In this document: positions 1-7,233 of the stretch, piece after piece | Numbering within the stretch: position 1 is the stretch's first letter | Layout of the letters: every line of letters begins with the position of its first letter | Source of the DNA: Ramlibacter sp. | GTDB lineage: Bacteria > Pseudomonadota > Gammaproteobacteria > Burkholderiales > Burkholderiaceae_C | Reading direction: 5' to 3' | DNA length: 14,672 nt | Assembly: GCA_028292185.1 (NCBI GenBank) | Contig: JAQGMT010000127.1 | Location: forward strand, 1 to 14,672 | Notes under the pieces: generated by a model | What the model was told of the DNA's origin: nothing | Seen by the model: only the letters and a program-made list of their open reading frames with translations | The model's database searches: none | Made by a program: the position numbers and the translations under genes

Positions 1-1
1 G

Positions 2-718
2 GCCAGCGACGGCATCATGGTGGCGCGCGGCGACCTGGCGGTGGAAGTGGGCAACGCAGCGGTTCCGGCGCTGCAAAAACGCATGATCCGCATGGCGCGC
101 GAACACGACAAGCTGGTCATCACCGCCACGCAAATGATGGAGTCGATGATCAGCAATCCGGTGCCCACCCGGGCCGAGGTGAGCGACGTCGCCAATGCGG
201 TGCTGGACGGCACCGACGCCGTGATGCTCAGCGCGGAAACCGCGGCCGGCAAATATCCGCTGGAGACCATCGTCGAGATGGCCAACATCTGCTCGGAAGC
301 CGAGAAGGCCGAAGACGTGAAGCTGGACGCCGACTTCACGGGCATGGCGTTCTCGCGGATCGACCAGTCGATCGCCATGGGCGCGCTGTTCACGGCTTAT
401 CACCTGGGCTGCAAGGCCATCGTGGCCCTGACCGACAGCGGATCCACACCGCTGTGGATGAGCCGGCACCGCATCCACATCCCGATCTATGCCCTCACGC
501 CCAAGCGGGCGACGCAGCGCAAGATGGCCTTGTACCGCAATGTGCGGCCCTTGCTGATGGACCAGAGCGTCGAGCGCGACGTGGCCTTGGGCGACGCCGA
601 GGCGCACCTGAAGCAACGCGGTATCGTCGCCAGCGGCGACATCTATGCGATCACTTGCGGCGAGCCCATGGGGGCGCCGGGCGGCACCAATATGCTGAAG
701 ATCTGCCGGGTGCGCTAG
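2..718 (+). CDS. pyk: pyruvate kinase, C-terminal half (5' truncated by window)
   Basis: Pyruvate kinase converts phosphoenolpyruvate and ADP to pyruvate and ATP, the last step of glycolysis, in the cytoplasm. The reading frame is open from base 2, so the gene enters from the left; about 238 residues are visible of a family length near 475-480. The fragment begins in the TIM-barrel with the family signature MVARGDLAVE, followed by ATQMMESM, the TRAEVSDVANAVLDGTDA stretch and LSAETAAGKYP. The C-terminal allosteric-type domain follows, with DSGSTPLWMS. It ends in TAG at 716-718. The stop overlaps the stop of the convergent PAP2 gene. A nearby fba is a common arrangement in Burkholderiales. Identity is secure; the missing N-terminus prevents comment on its start or promoter. 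Confidence 0.97.
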   Translation, partial: ASDGIMVARGDLAVEVGNAAVPALQKRMIRMAREHDKLVITATQMMESMISNPVPTRAEVSDVANAVLDGTDAVMLSAETAAGKYPLETIVEMANICSEAEKAEDVKLDADFTGMAFSRIDQSIAMGALFTAYHLGCKAIVALTDSGSTPLWMSRHRIHIPIYALTPKRATQRKMALYRNVRPLLMDQSVERDVALGDAEAHLKQRGIVASGDIYAITCGEPMGAPGGTNMLKICRVR

Positions 719-1416
719 CTCGCGAGTTCGCGCGGCGCGTCCGGCGCGGCGGGGTACAGCTTTCGAACCGCGGCGTCCACCAGCCACGCGATCGTCCAGC
801 AAAGCCAGCCTGTCCACAAGGTGTGGCTCATGAAATGCGCGCCCCGCAGCTGCTGAGCGGCGCCCAGCACAAAACCGACGAGCAAGGCACCGGCAAGCCA
901 TGCGCGTGCTTGCGCGATCGACACGCCGCGCAAGGCGAAGTACCCCGAGACAAAAGCAAAGCCGGCCGAAGCGTGTCCGGCGGGAAAACAGCGGCCGGGC
1001 CCGCCGTCCCTCATCCCCAGGCTCCAATGAGAAACCCAGCTGGCGTGGCCGCCGAATTCGGCCAGGTCCCACGGGCAGCTGGTGTGGCTAAGCTGCTTGA
1101 AGGTGGCAATGGCAGCCAGCGCGAGCAAGGTCGTCCCCGCCCATTGCACTCGCTGCAATCGGCTCAGGCGGCGCAGCACAGCGGTGGGCTTCCAGACCCC
1201 AATGACCAGCCAGAGTGTCGGTAGCCATGCGGCGCGGCGCGCGCCCTCGTGCAATACGTTGGACAGGAACCAGTTGTCCTTCAGTGCGAATCCTTGGCCG
1301 CTGCCCCAAGGCCGCGCCAGCAGCAAGTCGAATCCGCTCGCGTCCCACAGGATCACGCAGGCGAGGCAGAGGAGGGTCCAGAGAAGGGGCTTGTATGTGG
1401 TTCGCAAGGGATACAT
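715..1416 (-). CDS. PAP2-superfamily membrane phosphatase
   Basis: This is a predicted inner-membrane phosphatase of the PAP2 / type 2 phosphatidic acid phosphatase superfamily, which removes phosphate from lipid phosphates at the membrane face. With the start at 1416 it has 233 residues and several hydrophobic segments (about 9-24, 65-75, 95-107, 152-163, 173-188, 199-213). Motif 1 is K107-x6-C-P, with Cys where the classical motif has Arg, followed by WDLAEFGG. Motif 2 is FPAGH (144-148) and motif 3 is RGAHFMSH (191-198). The KxxxxxxCPWDL form is, as I recall it, typical of one PAP2 subgroup, so it need not mean loss of activity. The frame stays open upstream with further ATGs at 1464 and 1560; none has a clear ribosome site. 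I chose 1416 because TYKP and a membrane helix follow directly, but 1464 is possible. The substrate (undecaprenyl, phosphatidyl or lipid A phosphate) cannot be told. Confidence 0.85.
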   Translation of the reverse strand: MYPLRTTYKPLLWTLLCLACVILWDASGFDLLLARPWGSGQGFALKDNWFLSNVLHEGARRAAWLPTLWLVIGVWKPTAVLRRLSRLQRVQWAGTTLLALAAIATFKQLSHTSCPWDLAEFGGHASWVSHWSLGMRDGGPGRCFPAGHASAGFAFVSGYFALRGVSIAQARAWLAGALLVGFVLGAAQQLRGAHFMSHTLWTGWLCWTIAWLVDAAVRKLYPAAPDAPRELAS

Positions 1417-1503
1417 CGGGCGGGCGGTGCGCAGAGGGGCGCGTGTTCGCGATAGTATGCTCATCCACGCTCGCTCGTGCCGCAAATGGCGTAGGCCAGC
1501 GGC

Positions 1504-1509
1504 TAAAAT
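1504..1509 (+). promoter_or_regulatory. possible -10 element upstream of fba
   Basis: TAAAAT lies 67 bases before the fba start, in the 160-base region between the PAP2 and fba genes. It matches the sigma-70 -10 consensus at five of six positions. No convincing -35 box is visible at 16-18 bases distance, so this is a weak call. The rest of the region 1417-1576 shows no gene; part of it is an N-terminal extension of the PAP2 frame that I consider untranslated. Confidence 0.3.
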
Positions 1510-1576
1510 CGTCTTGGATTGCGTCGCGTTGCGCCTGCGGCCCAGACAGATTTTATTCACTCACCGGACCAACACC

Positions 1577-2641
1577 ATGCCCATCGTTTCCATGCGCGAA
1601 CTGCTCGACCATGCGGCCGAGAACGGCTACGGGATCCCCGCATTCAACGTGAACAACCTGGAGCAGGTCCAGGCCGTCATGGAAGCGGCCAAGGAAACCG
1701 GCGCGCCGGTGATCCTGCAGGCCAGCGCCGGCGCGCGCAAGTACGCGGGCGAGGCCTTCATCAAGCACCTGATCCAGGCGGCGATCGAGGCTTATCCGAA
1801 CATTCCGCTGGTGATGCACCAGGACCACGGGCAAAACCCGGACGTGTGCAAGGGCGCGATCGACCTGGGTTTTTCTTCCGTGATGATGGACGGCTCGCTG
1901 GAGGCCGACGGCAAGACGATCGCCAGCTATGACTACAACATCGAGGTCACGCGCAAGGTGGTCGATATGGCGCACCGCGTCGGCGTCACGGTCGAGGGCG
2001 AGCTCGGCTGCCTGGGCAGCCTGGAGACGATGCGCGGCGACAAGGAAGACGGCCACGGCACCGACGCAACGATGACGCGCGAGCAGCTGCTCACCGATCC
2101 CGAGCAGGCCGCCGATTTCGTCAAGCGCACGCAGCTGGACGCGCTGGCCATCGCGATCGGCACCAGCCACGGCGCGTACAAGTTCACTCGCAAGCCCACC
2201 GGCGACATCCTGGCGATCGACCGCATCAAGGAAATCAACCGGCGCATTCCCAACACGCACCTGGTGATGCACGGCAGCTCCAGCGTGCCGCAGGACCTGC
2301 TGGCGATCATCCGCCAGTACGGCGGCAACATGAAAGAGACCTATGGCGTGCCCGTCGAAGAGATCCAGCACGCCATCAAGTTCGGCGTGCGCAAGGTCAA
2401 CATCGACACCGACATCCGGCTGGCGATGACCGGCGCGGTGCGCAAGTTCATGGCCGAGAACCCCGAGAAATTCGACATGCGCGACTGGATGAAGCCGGCC
2501 CGCGAAGCCGCCAAGCAGATCTGCAAGCAACGCTATCTGCAGTTCGGCTGCGAAGGCCAGGGCTCCAAGATCAAGGGCCAGTCACTGCAGGTGGTTGCCA
2601 CGAAGTACCAAAAGGGCGAGCTCGCGCAGGTGGTGCACTGA
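1577..2641 (+). CDS. fba: class II fructose-bisphosphate aldolase
   Basis: This zinc-dependent aldolase reversibly splits fructose 1,6-bisphosphate into dihydroxyacetone phosphate and glyceraldehyde 3-phosphate, and serves glycolysis and gluconeogenesis in the cytoplasm. The protein has 354 residues, the usual length for the CbbA/FbaA-like subgroup. It starts MPIVSMRELL at 1577; the frame is open further upstream, but that part does not look like aldolase. Visible landmarks are PAFNVNN (21-27), MHQDHG (80-85) with catalytic Asp83 and zinc ligand His84, VEGELG (139-144), GTSHGAYK with zinc ligand His198, VMHGSSSVP with zinc ligand His232, and VNIDTDIR (274-281) in the phosphate site. No strong Shine-Dalgarno sequence precedes the start. 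Its stop TGA (2639-2641) overlaps the proposed CTG start of purC, so the two are probably translationally coupled. Confidence 0.97.
   Translation: MPIVSMRELLDHAAENGYGIPAFNVNNLEQVQAVMEAAKETGAPVILQASAGARKYAGEAFIKHLIQAAIEAYPNIPLVMHQDHGQNPDVCKGAIDLGFSSVMMDGSLEADGKTIASYDYNIEVTRKVVDMAHRVGVTVEGELGCLGSLETMRGDKEDGHGTDATMTREQLLTDPEQAADFVKRTQLDALAIAIGTSHGAYKFTRKPTGDILAIDRIKEINRRIPNTHLVMHGSSSVPQDLLAIIRQYGGNMKETYGVPVEEIQHAIKFGVRKVNIDTDIRLAMTGAVRKFMAENPEKFDMRDWMKPAREAAKQICKQRYLQFGCEGQGSKIKGQSLQVVATKYQKGELAQVVH
2628..2641 (+). promoter_or_regulatory. ribosome site and CTGA start/stop overlap that decide the purC start
   Basis: AGG at 2628-2630 (within AGGTGG) stands 7 bases before CTG at 2638-2640. CTG overlaps the fba stop TGA by two bases, giving a CTGA junction like the common ATGA overlap. 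No ATG, GTG or TTG exists in the purC frame between the upstream stop and GTG 2695, and a start at 2695 would remove conserved purC residues. Confidence 0.5.
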
Positions 2642-3540
2642 ACACGCTCCACACCTCGGCCCTCACTTCGCTGCCGCTGCTGGCGCGCGGCAAGGTGCGC
2701 GACAACTACGCGGTCGGGAACGACCGCATCCTGATGGTGGCCAGCGACCGGCTGTCGGCGTTCGACGTCATCATGGGTGAGCCGATTCCCGGCAAAGGTG
2801 AATTGCTCACGCAGATGGCGCTGTTCTGGTTCGACAAGCTGGGGCACCTGTGCCCCAATCACCTGACCGGCCAAGCGCCGGAAAGCGTGGTCACGCCGGC
2901 CGAAGTGCCGCAAGTCACCGGCCGCTCGATGCTGGTGAAGCGGCTCAAGCCGATTCCGGTGGAAGCGGTGGTGCGCGGCTACCTCGCCGGCAGCGGGTGG
3001 AAGGAGTACCAGGAGTCGCAGTCGGTGTGCGGCGTGAAGCTGCCCGCCGGATTGAAGAACGCCTCCAAGCTGCCGCAACCGATCTTTACGCCGGCGGCCA
3101 AGGCCGCGACGGGCCACGACGAGAACATCAGCTACGACGAAGTGGTGCGGATGATCGGCCCCGAGCTCGCCTCGCGCATTCGCGACATCAGCATCGCGAT
3201 CTATCGTGAGGCCGCCGCGATGGCATTGCCCAAGGGGCTGATCATCGCCGACACCAAGTTCGAGTTCGGTCTGGACGACGCGGGCACGCTGGTCTTGATG
3301 GACGAAGTGCTCACGCCCGATTCATCGCGCTATTGGCCGGTGGAAGGCTACGACAACGCGTTTGCCAGCGGCGCCAATCCGCCCAGCTACGACAAGCAGT
3401 TCGTGCGCGACTGGCTGGAGCAGGTGCGCATCGACGGCAAGCCCTGGGACAAGACGCCGCCGGCGCCGGCCTTGCCTGCCGAGGTGGTGGAGAACACGGC
3501 CGCCAAGTACCGCGAAGCGCTCCAGCGGTTGAAAGCGTGA
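2638..3540 (+). CDS. purC: phosphoribosylaminoimidazole-succinocarboxamide (SAICAR) synthase
   Basis: PurC joins CAIR and aspartate, using ATP, to form SAICAR in de novo purine synthesis. With a CTG start the product has 300 residues, matching the length and N-terminal wording (NTLHTSALTSLPLLARGKVRD) I expect in Burkholderiales. Visible motifs are the nucleotide-loop region ARGKVRDNY (16-24), ASDRLSAFD (35-43), VVRGYLAGSGW (111-121), PIFTPAAKA (148-156), GHDENIS (159-165) and IADTKFEFG toward the C-terminus. The only standard start codon in frame, GTG 2695, lies inside ARGKVRDNY and would delete the conserved Gly-Lys, so CTG 2638 is preferred. A sequencing error is possible: C2638 to A would give an ATGA overlap with the aldolase ending in Gln. 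Function is secure; the start is an inference. Confidence 0.95.
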   Translation: MNTLHTSALTSLPLLARGKVRDNYAVGNDRILMVASDRLSAFDVIMGEPIPGKGELLTQMALFWFDKLGHLCPNHLTGQAPESVVTPAEVPQVTGRSMLVKRLKPIPVEAVVRGYLAGSGWKEYQESQSVCGVKLPAGLKNASKLPQPIFTPAAKAATGHDENISYDEVVRMIGPELASRIRDISIAIYREAAAMALPKGLIIADTKFEFGLDDAGTLVLMDEVLTPDSSRYWPVEGYDNAFASGANPPSYDKQFVRDWLEQVRIDGKPWDKTPPAPALPAEVVENTAAKYREALQRLKA

Positions 3541-3547
3541 TGCGTGG

Positions 3548-3567
3548 ATCCCGGCCAGCGCCGGGAT
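3548..3567. repeat. short palindromic intergenic repeat (VIPAxAGIQ-type), likely terminator
   Basis: A perfect 8-bp inverted repeat, ATCCCGGC / GCCGGGAT, with a 4-base CAGC loop lies 7 bases after the purC stop, between convergent purC and the thioredoxin gene. Its sequence, read in spurious frames, gives peptides of the VIPALAGIH / HPGAGRDP type, the mark of a repeat family scattered between proteobacterial genes. There is no T-run, so termination would depend on the hairpin or on Rho. Only one copy is visible in this window. Confidence 0.75.
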
Positions 3568-3602
3568 GACCCACCTTGCCGCTGCGCGGCGCCCGCGGGT
3601 CA
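3567..3602. terminator. second nested inverted repeat at the purC / cnoX convergence
   Basis: Outer arms TGACCC (3567-3572) and GGGTCA (3597-3602) enclose an inner hairpin GCCGC-TGC-GCGGC (3578-3590). The right arm includes the stop codon of the minus-strand thioredoxin gene. With the adjacent repeat it forms a 55-base structured zone that could stop transcription from both sides. No T-tract is present, so the role is inferred from position and structure. Confidence 0.4.
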
Positions 3603-4496
3603 ACTGAGCACAACACTCGACAGCCGCCGCCGGTACGTCGCTACGGTCGGATCGTCGGGCGGGATCTGCCCCTCCGCCACCTTGGGCTTGGGCGGCTCGA
3701 TGACGTCGAGCACCGCGATGTAGGTCTTGCGCGCGAGGTCCTCGTTCCACGATTTGTCGCGCATCAGGATTTCCAGCAATTCGTCCATGGCATCGGTCCA
3801 GCGGCGCTGCGCGATCAGCACGCGGGCCTTGGCGAAGCGTGCGTCGAAGTCGCGCTTGTTGGCGGCGATGCGCTGGTCCAGACCGGCGGCGGCTTTTGCG
3901 CCATCCGGCAGGGTGGCGGCGAAATCGAGTGCATCCATCCATCGCTGCAGCGAATCGAAGCGGCGCACCAGCGCGGTCTTGGCGATCACCGGCGCGAACG
4001 CCACCTTCGCGTCGTCGTCGCGGCCGGCCAGCAGCAAGGCCTTGATGTATTCGAAGCGGGCATCGTCGTTGGCCGGATCGGCGGCAACTGTTTGCTGGAG
4101 CTTTTCGAGTTGCGCCTGCGGATCGAGTTCGGCTGGCGCTTCCTCGACGACGTCTTCCTCGGGCTCGCCGGCGGGCGGCACGTGCTTGTCGAGGAATTCG
4201 CGCAGCTTGCCTTCCGGGATCGCGCCCAGGAAGCCGTCAACCGGCTGGGCGTTCACCACGAGCACGCAAGTGGGAATGCTGCGAACGCCGAAGGCGGCGG
4301 CCAGTTGCTGCTGCTGGTCGGAGTCGATCTTGGCCAGCTTGAAGCGGCCGGCGTATTCCGCTTCCAGCTTTTCCAGCAACGGGCCGATTACCTTGCAGGG
4401 CCCGCACCAGGGCGCCCAGAAGTCCACCAGCACGGGCTGGGTGGCCGAGGCGGCCATCACCTCGCTGTCGAAGTTTTCTACAGTGACGTCAATCAT
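3600..4496 (-). CDS. CnoX/YbbN-like thioredoxin-TPR co-chaperone
   Basis: The 298-residue protein has an N-terminal thioredoxin domain (about 1-108) with active site WCGPC (30-34) and cis-Pro75 in RSIPT. An acidic linker (about 110-122) and a helical TPR-like region (about 125-298) follow. This architecture is that of CnoX (YbbN), a cytoplasmic chaperedoxin that, as known from E. coli and Caulobacter, protects proteins during oxidative stress and hands clients to GroEL. E. coli CnoX lacks the full CxxC; this protein keeps both cysteines (Cys31, Cys34), so thiol-disulfide activity is likely. It reads from ATG at 4496 with no strong ribosome site, is divergent from purE (49 bases between starts) and convergent with purC. 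Its place within the pur genes does not by itself suggest a purine role. Confidence 0.9.
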   Translation of the reverse strand: MIDVTVENFDSEVMAASATQPVLVDFWAPWCGPCKVIGPLLEKLEAEYAGRFKLAKIDSDQQQQLAAAFGVRSIPTCVLVVNAQPVDGFLGAIPEGKLREFLDKHVPPAGEPEEDVVEEAPAELDPQAQLEKLQQTVAADPANDDARFEYIKALLLAGRDDDAKVAFAPVIAKTALVRRFDSLQRWMDALDFAATLPDGAKAAAGLDQRIAANKRDFDARFAKARVLIAQRRWTDAMDELLEILMRDKSWNEDLARKTYIAVLDVIEPPKPKVAEGQIPPDDPTVATYRRRLSSVVLS

Positions 4497-4520
4497 TGGT
4501 GCTAACTCAGGCTGAAACCG

Positions 4521-4540
4521 TAAAATTCAACCTTTAGGAG
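4521..4540 (+). promoter_or_regulatory. purE -10-like element and Shine-Dalgarno
   Basis: The 49-base gap between the divergent cnoX and purE starts holds TAAAAT at 4521-4526 and a strong AGGAG at 4536-4540, five bases before the purE ATG at 4546. The ribosome site is clear. The -10 call is weaker, because no -35 is evident and the leader would be very short. Confidence 0.45.
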
Positions 4541-4545
4541 CAGGT

Positions 4546-5040
4546 ATGCCCGCACAGGTTGGCGTAGTGATGGGTTCCAGCAGCGACTGGGAGACCTTGC
4601 AACACGCAGTAGCGATTCTCCAGGAATTCGGGGTGCCCCATGAAGCCCGCGTCTTGTCAGCCCACCGCATGCCCGACGACATGTTCGCCTATGCGGCCGC
4701 CGCGGCCGGGCGCGGACTGAAGGCCATCATTGCCGGCGCTGGCGGTGCCGCTCACCTGCCGGGGATGTTGGCCGCCAAGACGGCGGTGCCCATCCTGGGC
4801 GTGCCGGTAGCAGGCCGGCACCTGCAAGGCGTGGATGCACTGCACAGCATCGTGCAGATGCCCAAGGGAATTCCGGTCGCGACATTTGCGATCGGCGATG
4901 CGGGTGCGGCGAATGCCGCCTTGTTCGCCGTGGCGATGTTGGCCAATGAGGATGCGTCCTTGCGCGCCAAGCTCGAGGCTTACCGCGCGCGGCAGACCGA
5001 CGCGGCGCGCAGCATGACGCTGCCGCCCCCAGGCCAATGA
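4546..5040 (+). CDS. purE: N5-carboxyaminoimidazole ribonucleotide mutase
   Basis: Class I PurE rearranges N5-CAIR to CAIR in purine synthesis, acting after PurK in the cytoplasm. The 164-residue length fits the bacterial class. Visible motifs are the phosphate-binding MGSSSDW (9-15), the catalytic-loop LSAHRMPDD (37-45) with His40, and the glycine-rich IIAGAGGAAHLPGMLAAKT and PILGVPV segments. The C-terminal tail of about 15 residues is variable. A strong AGGAG precedes the ATG. The stop overlaps the purK start (ATGA, 5037-5040), so purE and purK are almost certainly cotranscribed and translationally coupled. Confidence 0.97.
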   Translation: MPAQVGVVMGSSSDWETLQHAVAILQEFGVPHEARVLSAHRMPDDMFAYAAAAAGRGLKAIIAGAGGAAHLPGMLAAKTAVPILGVPVAGRHLQGVDALHSIVQMPKGIPVATFAIGDAGAANAALFAVAMLANEDASLRAKLEAYRARQTDAARSMTLPPPGQ

Positions 5041-6203
5041 CGCCCATCCTGCCAGGCGCGACTCTCGCGGTGATGGGCGGCGGCCAGTTGGGCCGCATGT
5101 TCATTCACGCCGCCCAGCGCATGGGCTATTTCACCGCGGTGCTGGACCCCGATCCAGCCAGCCCGGCAGGCCTGGTCAGCCATCACCACGTGCAGAGCGA
5201 CTACCTCGATCAGCACGGGCTTGCGCGCCTGGCCGATCTCAGCGCCGCCATCACGACGGAGTTCGAGAATGTGCCGGCGCAGGCTCTGGCAACGCTGGCC
5301 CGGCGCCGTCCTGTGGCGCCCGGCGCCGAGGCGGTGGCGATCGCGCAGGACCGTGCTCGCGAAAAGGCGCATTTCGTGCGCTGCGGTGTTCCTTGCGCAC
5401 CTCACGCGATCATCGAAACCGAGCAGCAACTGGCCGCCGTCGGCGCCGACCTGCTCCCGGGCGTGTTGAAGACAGCGCGCCTGGGCTACGACGGCAAGGG
5501 GCAAGTGCGCGTCACCACGCGCGAGCAACTTGCGGCAGCATGGGAGGCGTTGAAGCGCGTGGCCTGCGTGCTCGAACGCTTGCTGCCGCTGCAGGCGGAA
5601 TGTTCCGTCATCGTCGCGCGCGCGCACGATGGGCGCATGGTGAACCTGCCGCCGCAACTCAATCTGCACCGCGACGGCATCCTTGCGCTGACGGAGGTGC
5701 ACGCGGACAACCTGCCCGCTGCACAGGCGCGGCAAGCCATCGAAGCAACCCGTGCCATCGCCGAAGGACTGGACTATGTCGGCGTGCTGTGCGTCGAGTT
5801 CTTCCTGCTCGCCGACGGGTCGCTGGTCGTCAACGAAATGGCGCCCCGGCCCCACAACAGCGGCCACTACAGCATCGACGCTTGCGATCTTTCGCAGTTC
5901 GAGCTGCAAGTGCGCACGCTCGCCGGCCTGCCGCTGGCCCAGCCGCGCCAGCACAGTCCCGCGATCATGTTGAATTTGCTGGGCGATCTCTGGTTCGCGC
6001 GCGGCACCACCGAAGCCGCGCCGCCGTGGGATGCAGTGCTGGCACTGCCCGGCGCCCATCTGCACCTGTACGGCAAGACCAGCGCCCGGGCTGGCCGCAA
6101 GATGGGCCACCTCACCTTCACGGGCCCGACACTCGCCGGCGTGCGCCAGACCGCGGCCGAAGCCGCCCGGTTGCTGCGCATCGAGCCCTTCGAGGGCCTA
6201 TGA
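5037..6203 (+). CDS. purK: N5-carboxyaminoimidazole ribonucleotide synthase
   Basis: PurK is an ATP-grasp ligase that carboxylates AIR with bicarbonate and ATP to N5-CAIR, the substrate of PurE. The protein has 388 residues, somewhat longer than E. coli PurK (355). The N-terminal VMGGGQLGRM (12-21) is the family nucleotide-like fold signature. ITTEFENVPA, the ATP-grasp loop KTARLGYDGKGQ, and the metal and substrate segment VNEMAPRPHNSGHYSIDAC follow in order, and GHLTF sits near the end. The start overlaps the purE stop by four bases. sua5 begins one base after the purK stop, so the three genes look like one operon. Confidence 0.97.
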   Translation: MTPILPGATLAVMGGGQLGRMFIHAAQRMGYFTAVLDPDPASPAGLVSHHHVQSDYLDQHGLARLADLSAAITTEFENVPAQALATLARRRPVAPGAEAVAIAQDRAREKAHFVRCGVPCAPHAIIETEQQLAAVGADLLPGVLKTARLGYDGKGQVRVTTREQLAAAWEALKRVACVLERLLPLQAECSVIVARAHDGRMVNLPPQLNLHRDGILALTEVHADNLPAAQARQAIEATRAIAEGLDYVGVLCVEFFLLADGSLVVNEMAPRPHNSGHYSIDACDLSQFELQVRTLAGLPLAQPRQHSPAIMLNLLGDLWFARGTTEAAPPWDAVLALPGAHLHLYGKTSARAGRKMGHLTFTGPTLAGVRQTAAEAARLLRIEPFEGL

Positions 6204-6204
6204 A

Positions 6205-7200
6205 ATGATCTTGCCCGGCAGTGAGGCTGCGGCCATCGAGCAGGCGGCGCTTGCCCTGGCTGCCGGCGAACTGGTGGCGTTTCCGACCGAAACCGTCTAT
6301 GGCCTGGGCGCCGATGCGGGCAGCGACTCGGCCGTGGCGAAAATATTCGCGGCCAAAGGGCGGCCGGCCGATCATCCATTGATCGTGCACGTCGCCGACA
6401 TCTGGGCGCTCCCCTTGTTCGCATCCGACGTCCCCGAGTTCGCGCTTCGGCTCATCAAGGCGTTCTGGCCCGGACCCCTGACCGTGATCGTGGCGCGCCG
6501 CGAGGGTGTTGCTGCGGCCGCGGCGGGCGGACAGGCCACGATCGGATTGCGTTGTCCGGCGCATCCGGTTGCGCACGCGCTGTTGCGAGCGTGCGCGCAG
6601 ATGCAGCCGCCCGTGCAGGGCATCGCCGCGCCCAGCGCCAACAAGTTCGGACGCGTCAGTCCCACCACCACCGAGCACGTGCGGCAGGAGTTCGGCGATG
6701 CATTGCTGGTGCTGGACGGCGGGGCCTGCCAGGTCGGCATCGAATCCTGCATTGTCGATTGCAGCCGCGGTGCGCCGGTGTTGCTGCGGCCCGGCACGCT
6801 CACACGCGAACAGCTGGAGGCGGCCATGGGCCAGCCGCTGCGCGACCCGGGCGATTTGCAGGACGCGGCGCCGCGGGCCTCCGGGACGCTCGAGTCGCAC
6901 TACGCCCCGAATGCGCGGGTCCGCCTGATGGATGCGCTTGCGCTGCAGATGGCGCTCGACGTGTTGGGCGCGCAGGCTGCCGGGATCGCCATTTACTCGC
7001 GGGCGATCTTGCACACCGCCTCGGGCAAGGTGCCGCGTCGCCGGATGCCCGATGATGCCCAGGAAACCGCGCGCCAGCTGTTCGCCGTTCTGCGCGAATT
7101 CGACGCGCAGGGGGTCCAGCTGATCTGGGTCGAGACACCGCCGGAGTCCCCCGAGTGGGAAGGCGTACGCGACCGGCTCAAGCGGGCCGCAGCGGGCTAG
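6205..7200 (+). CDS. L-threonylcarbamoyladenylate synthase, Sua5 type
   Basis: This enzyme makes threonylcarbamoyl-AMP from threonine, bicarbonate and ATP, the first step of the universal tRNA modification t6A37. The 331-residue protein has the YrdC domain (about 5-205) with FPTETVYGLGADA (26-38), KGRPADHPLIVH (51-62), FWPGPLT (87-93), APSAN (142-146) and VGIES (177-181). A linker with SHYAPN (231-236) and a C-terminal Sua5 domain follow. The length and the second domain separate it from the short TsaC form, so I give no tsaC symbol. The ATG at 6205 follows GAGGG (6192-6196) with 8 bases between and lies one base after the purK stop. The partner tsaB is about 5 kb downstream. Other t6A genes (tsaD, tsaE) are not in the window. 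Confidence 0.95.
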   Translation: MILPGSEAAAIEQAALALAAGELVAFPTETVYGLGADAGSDSAVAKIFAAKGRPADHPLIVHVADIWALPLFASDVPEFALRLIKAFWPGPLTVIVARREGVAAAAAGGQATIGLRCPAHPVAHALLRACAQMQPPVQGIAAPSANKFGRVSPTTTEHVRQEFGDALLVLDGGACQVGIESCIVDCSRGAPVLLRPGTLTREQLEAAMGQPLRDPGDLQDAAPRASGTLESHYAPNARVRLMDALALQMALDVLGAQAAGIAIYSRAILHTASGKVPRRRMPDDAQETARQLFAVLREFDAQGVQLIWVETPPESPEWEGVRDRLKRAAAG

Positions 7201-7233
7201 TTAAACTACGCCCCAGTCAATTTGGAGAACTCA

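Noticed and set aside
1553..2530. Long minus-strand open frame (325 codons) opposite fba
   Set aside because: It is a high-GC shadow of the aldolase frame, with His/Val/Ala-rich composition and no recognisable domain.
3311..3942. Minus-strand frames across the purC/cnoX junction containing VIPALAGIH-like peptides
   Set aside because: Such peptides come from translating the intergenic palindromic repeat and are a known source of false genes.
4980..6110. Long minus-strand open frame (376 codons) opposite purK
   Set aside because: purK on the plus strand has complete family motifs; the antisense frame has none and has typical shadow composition.
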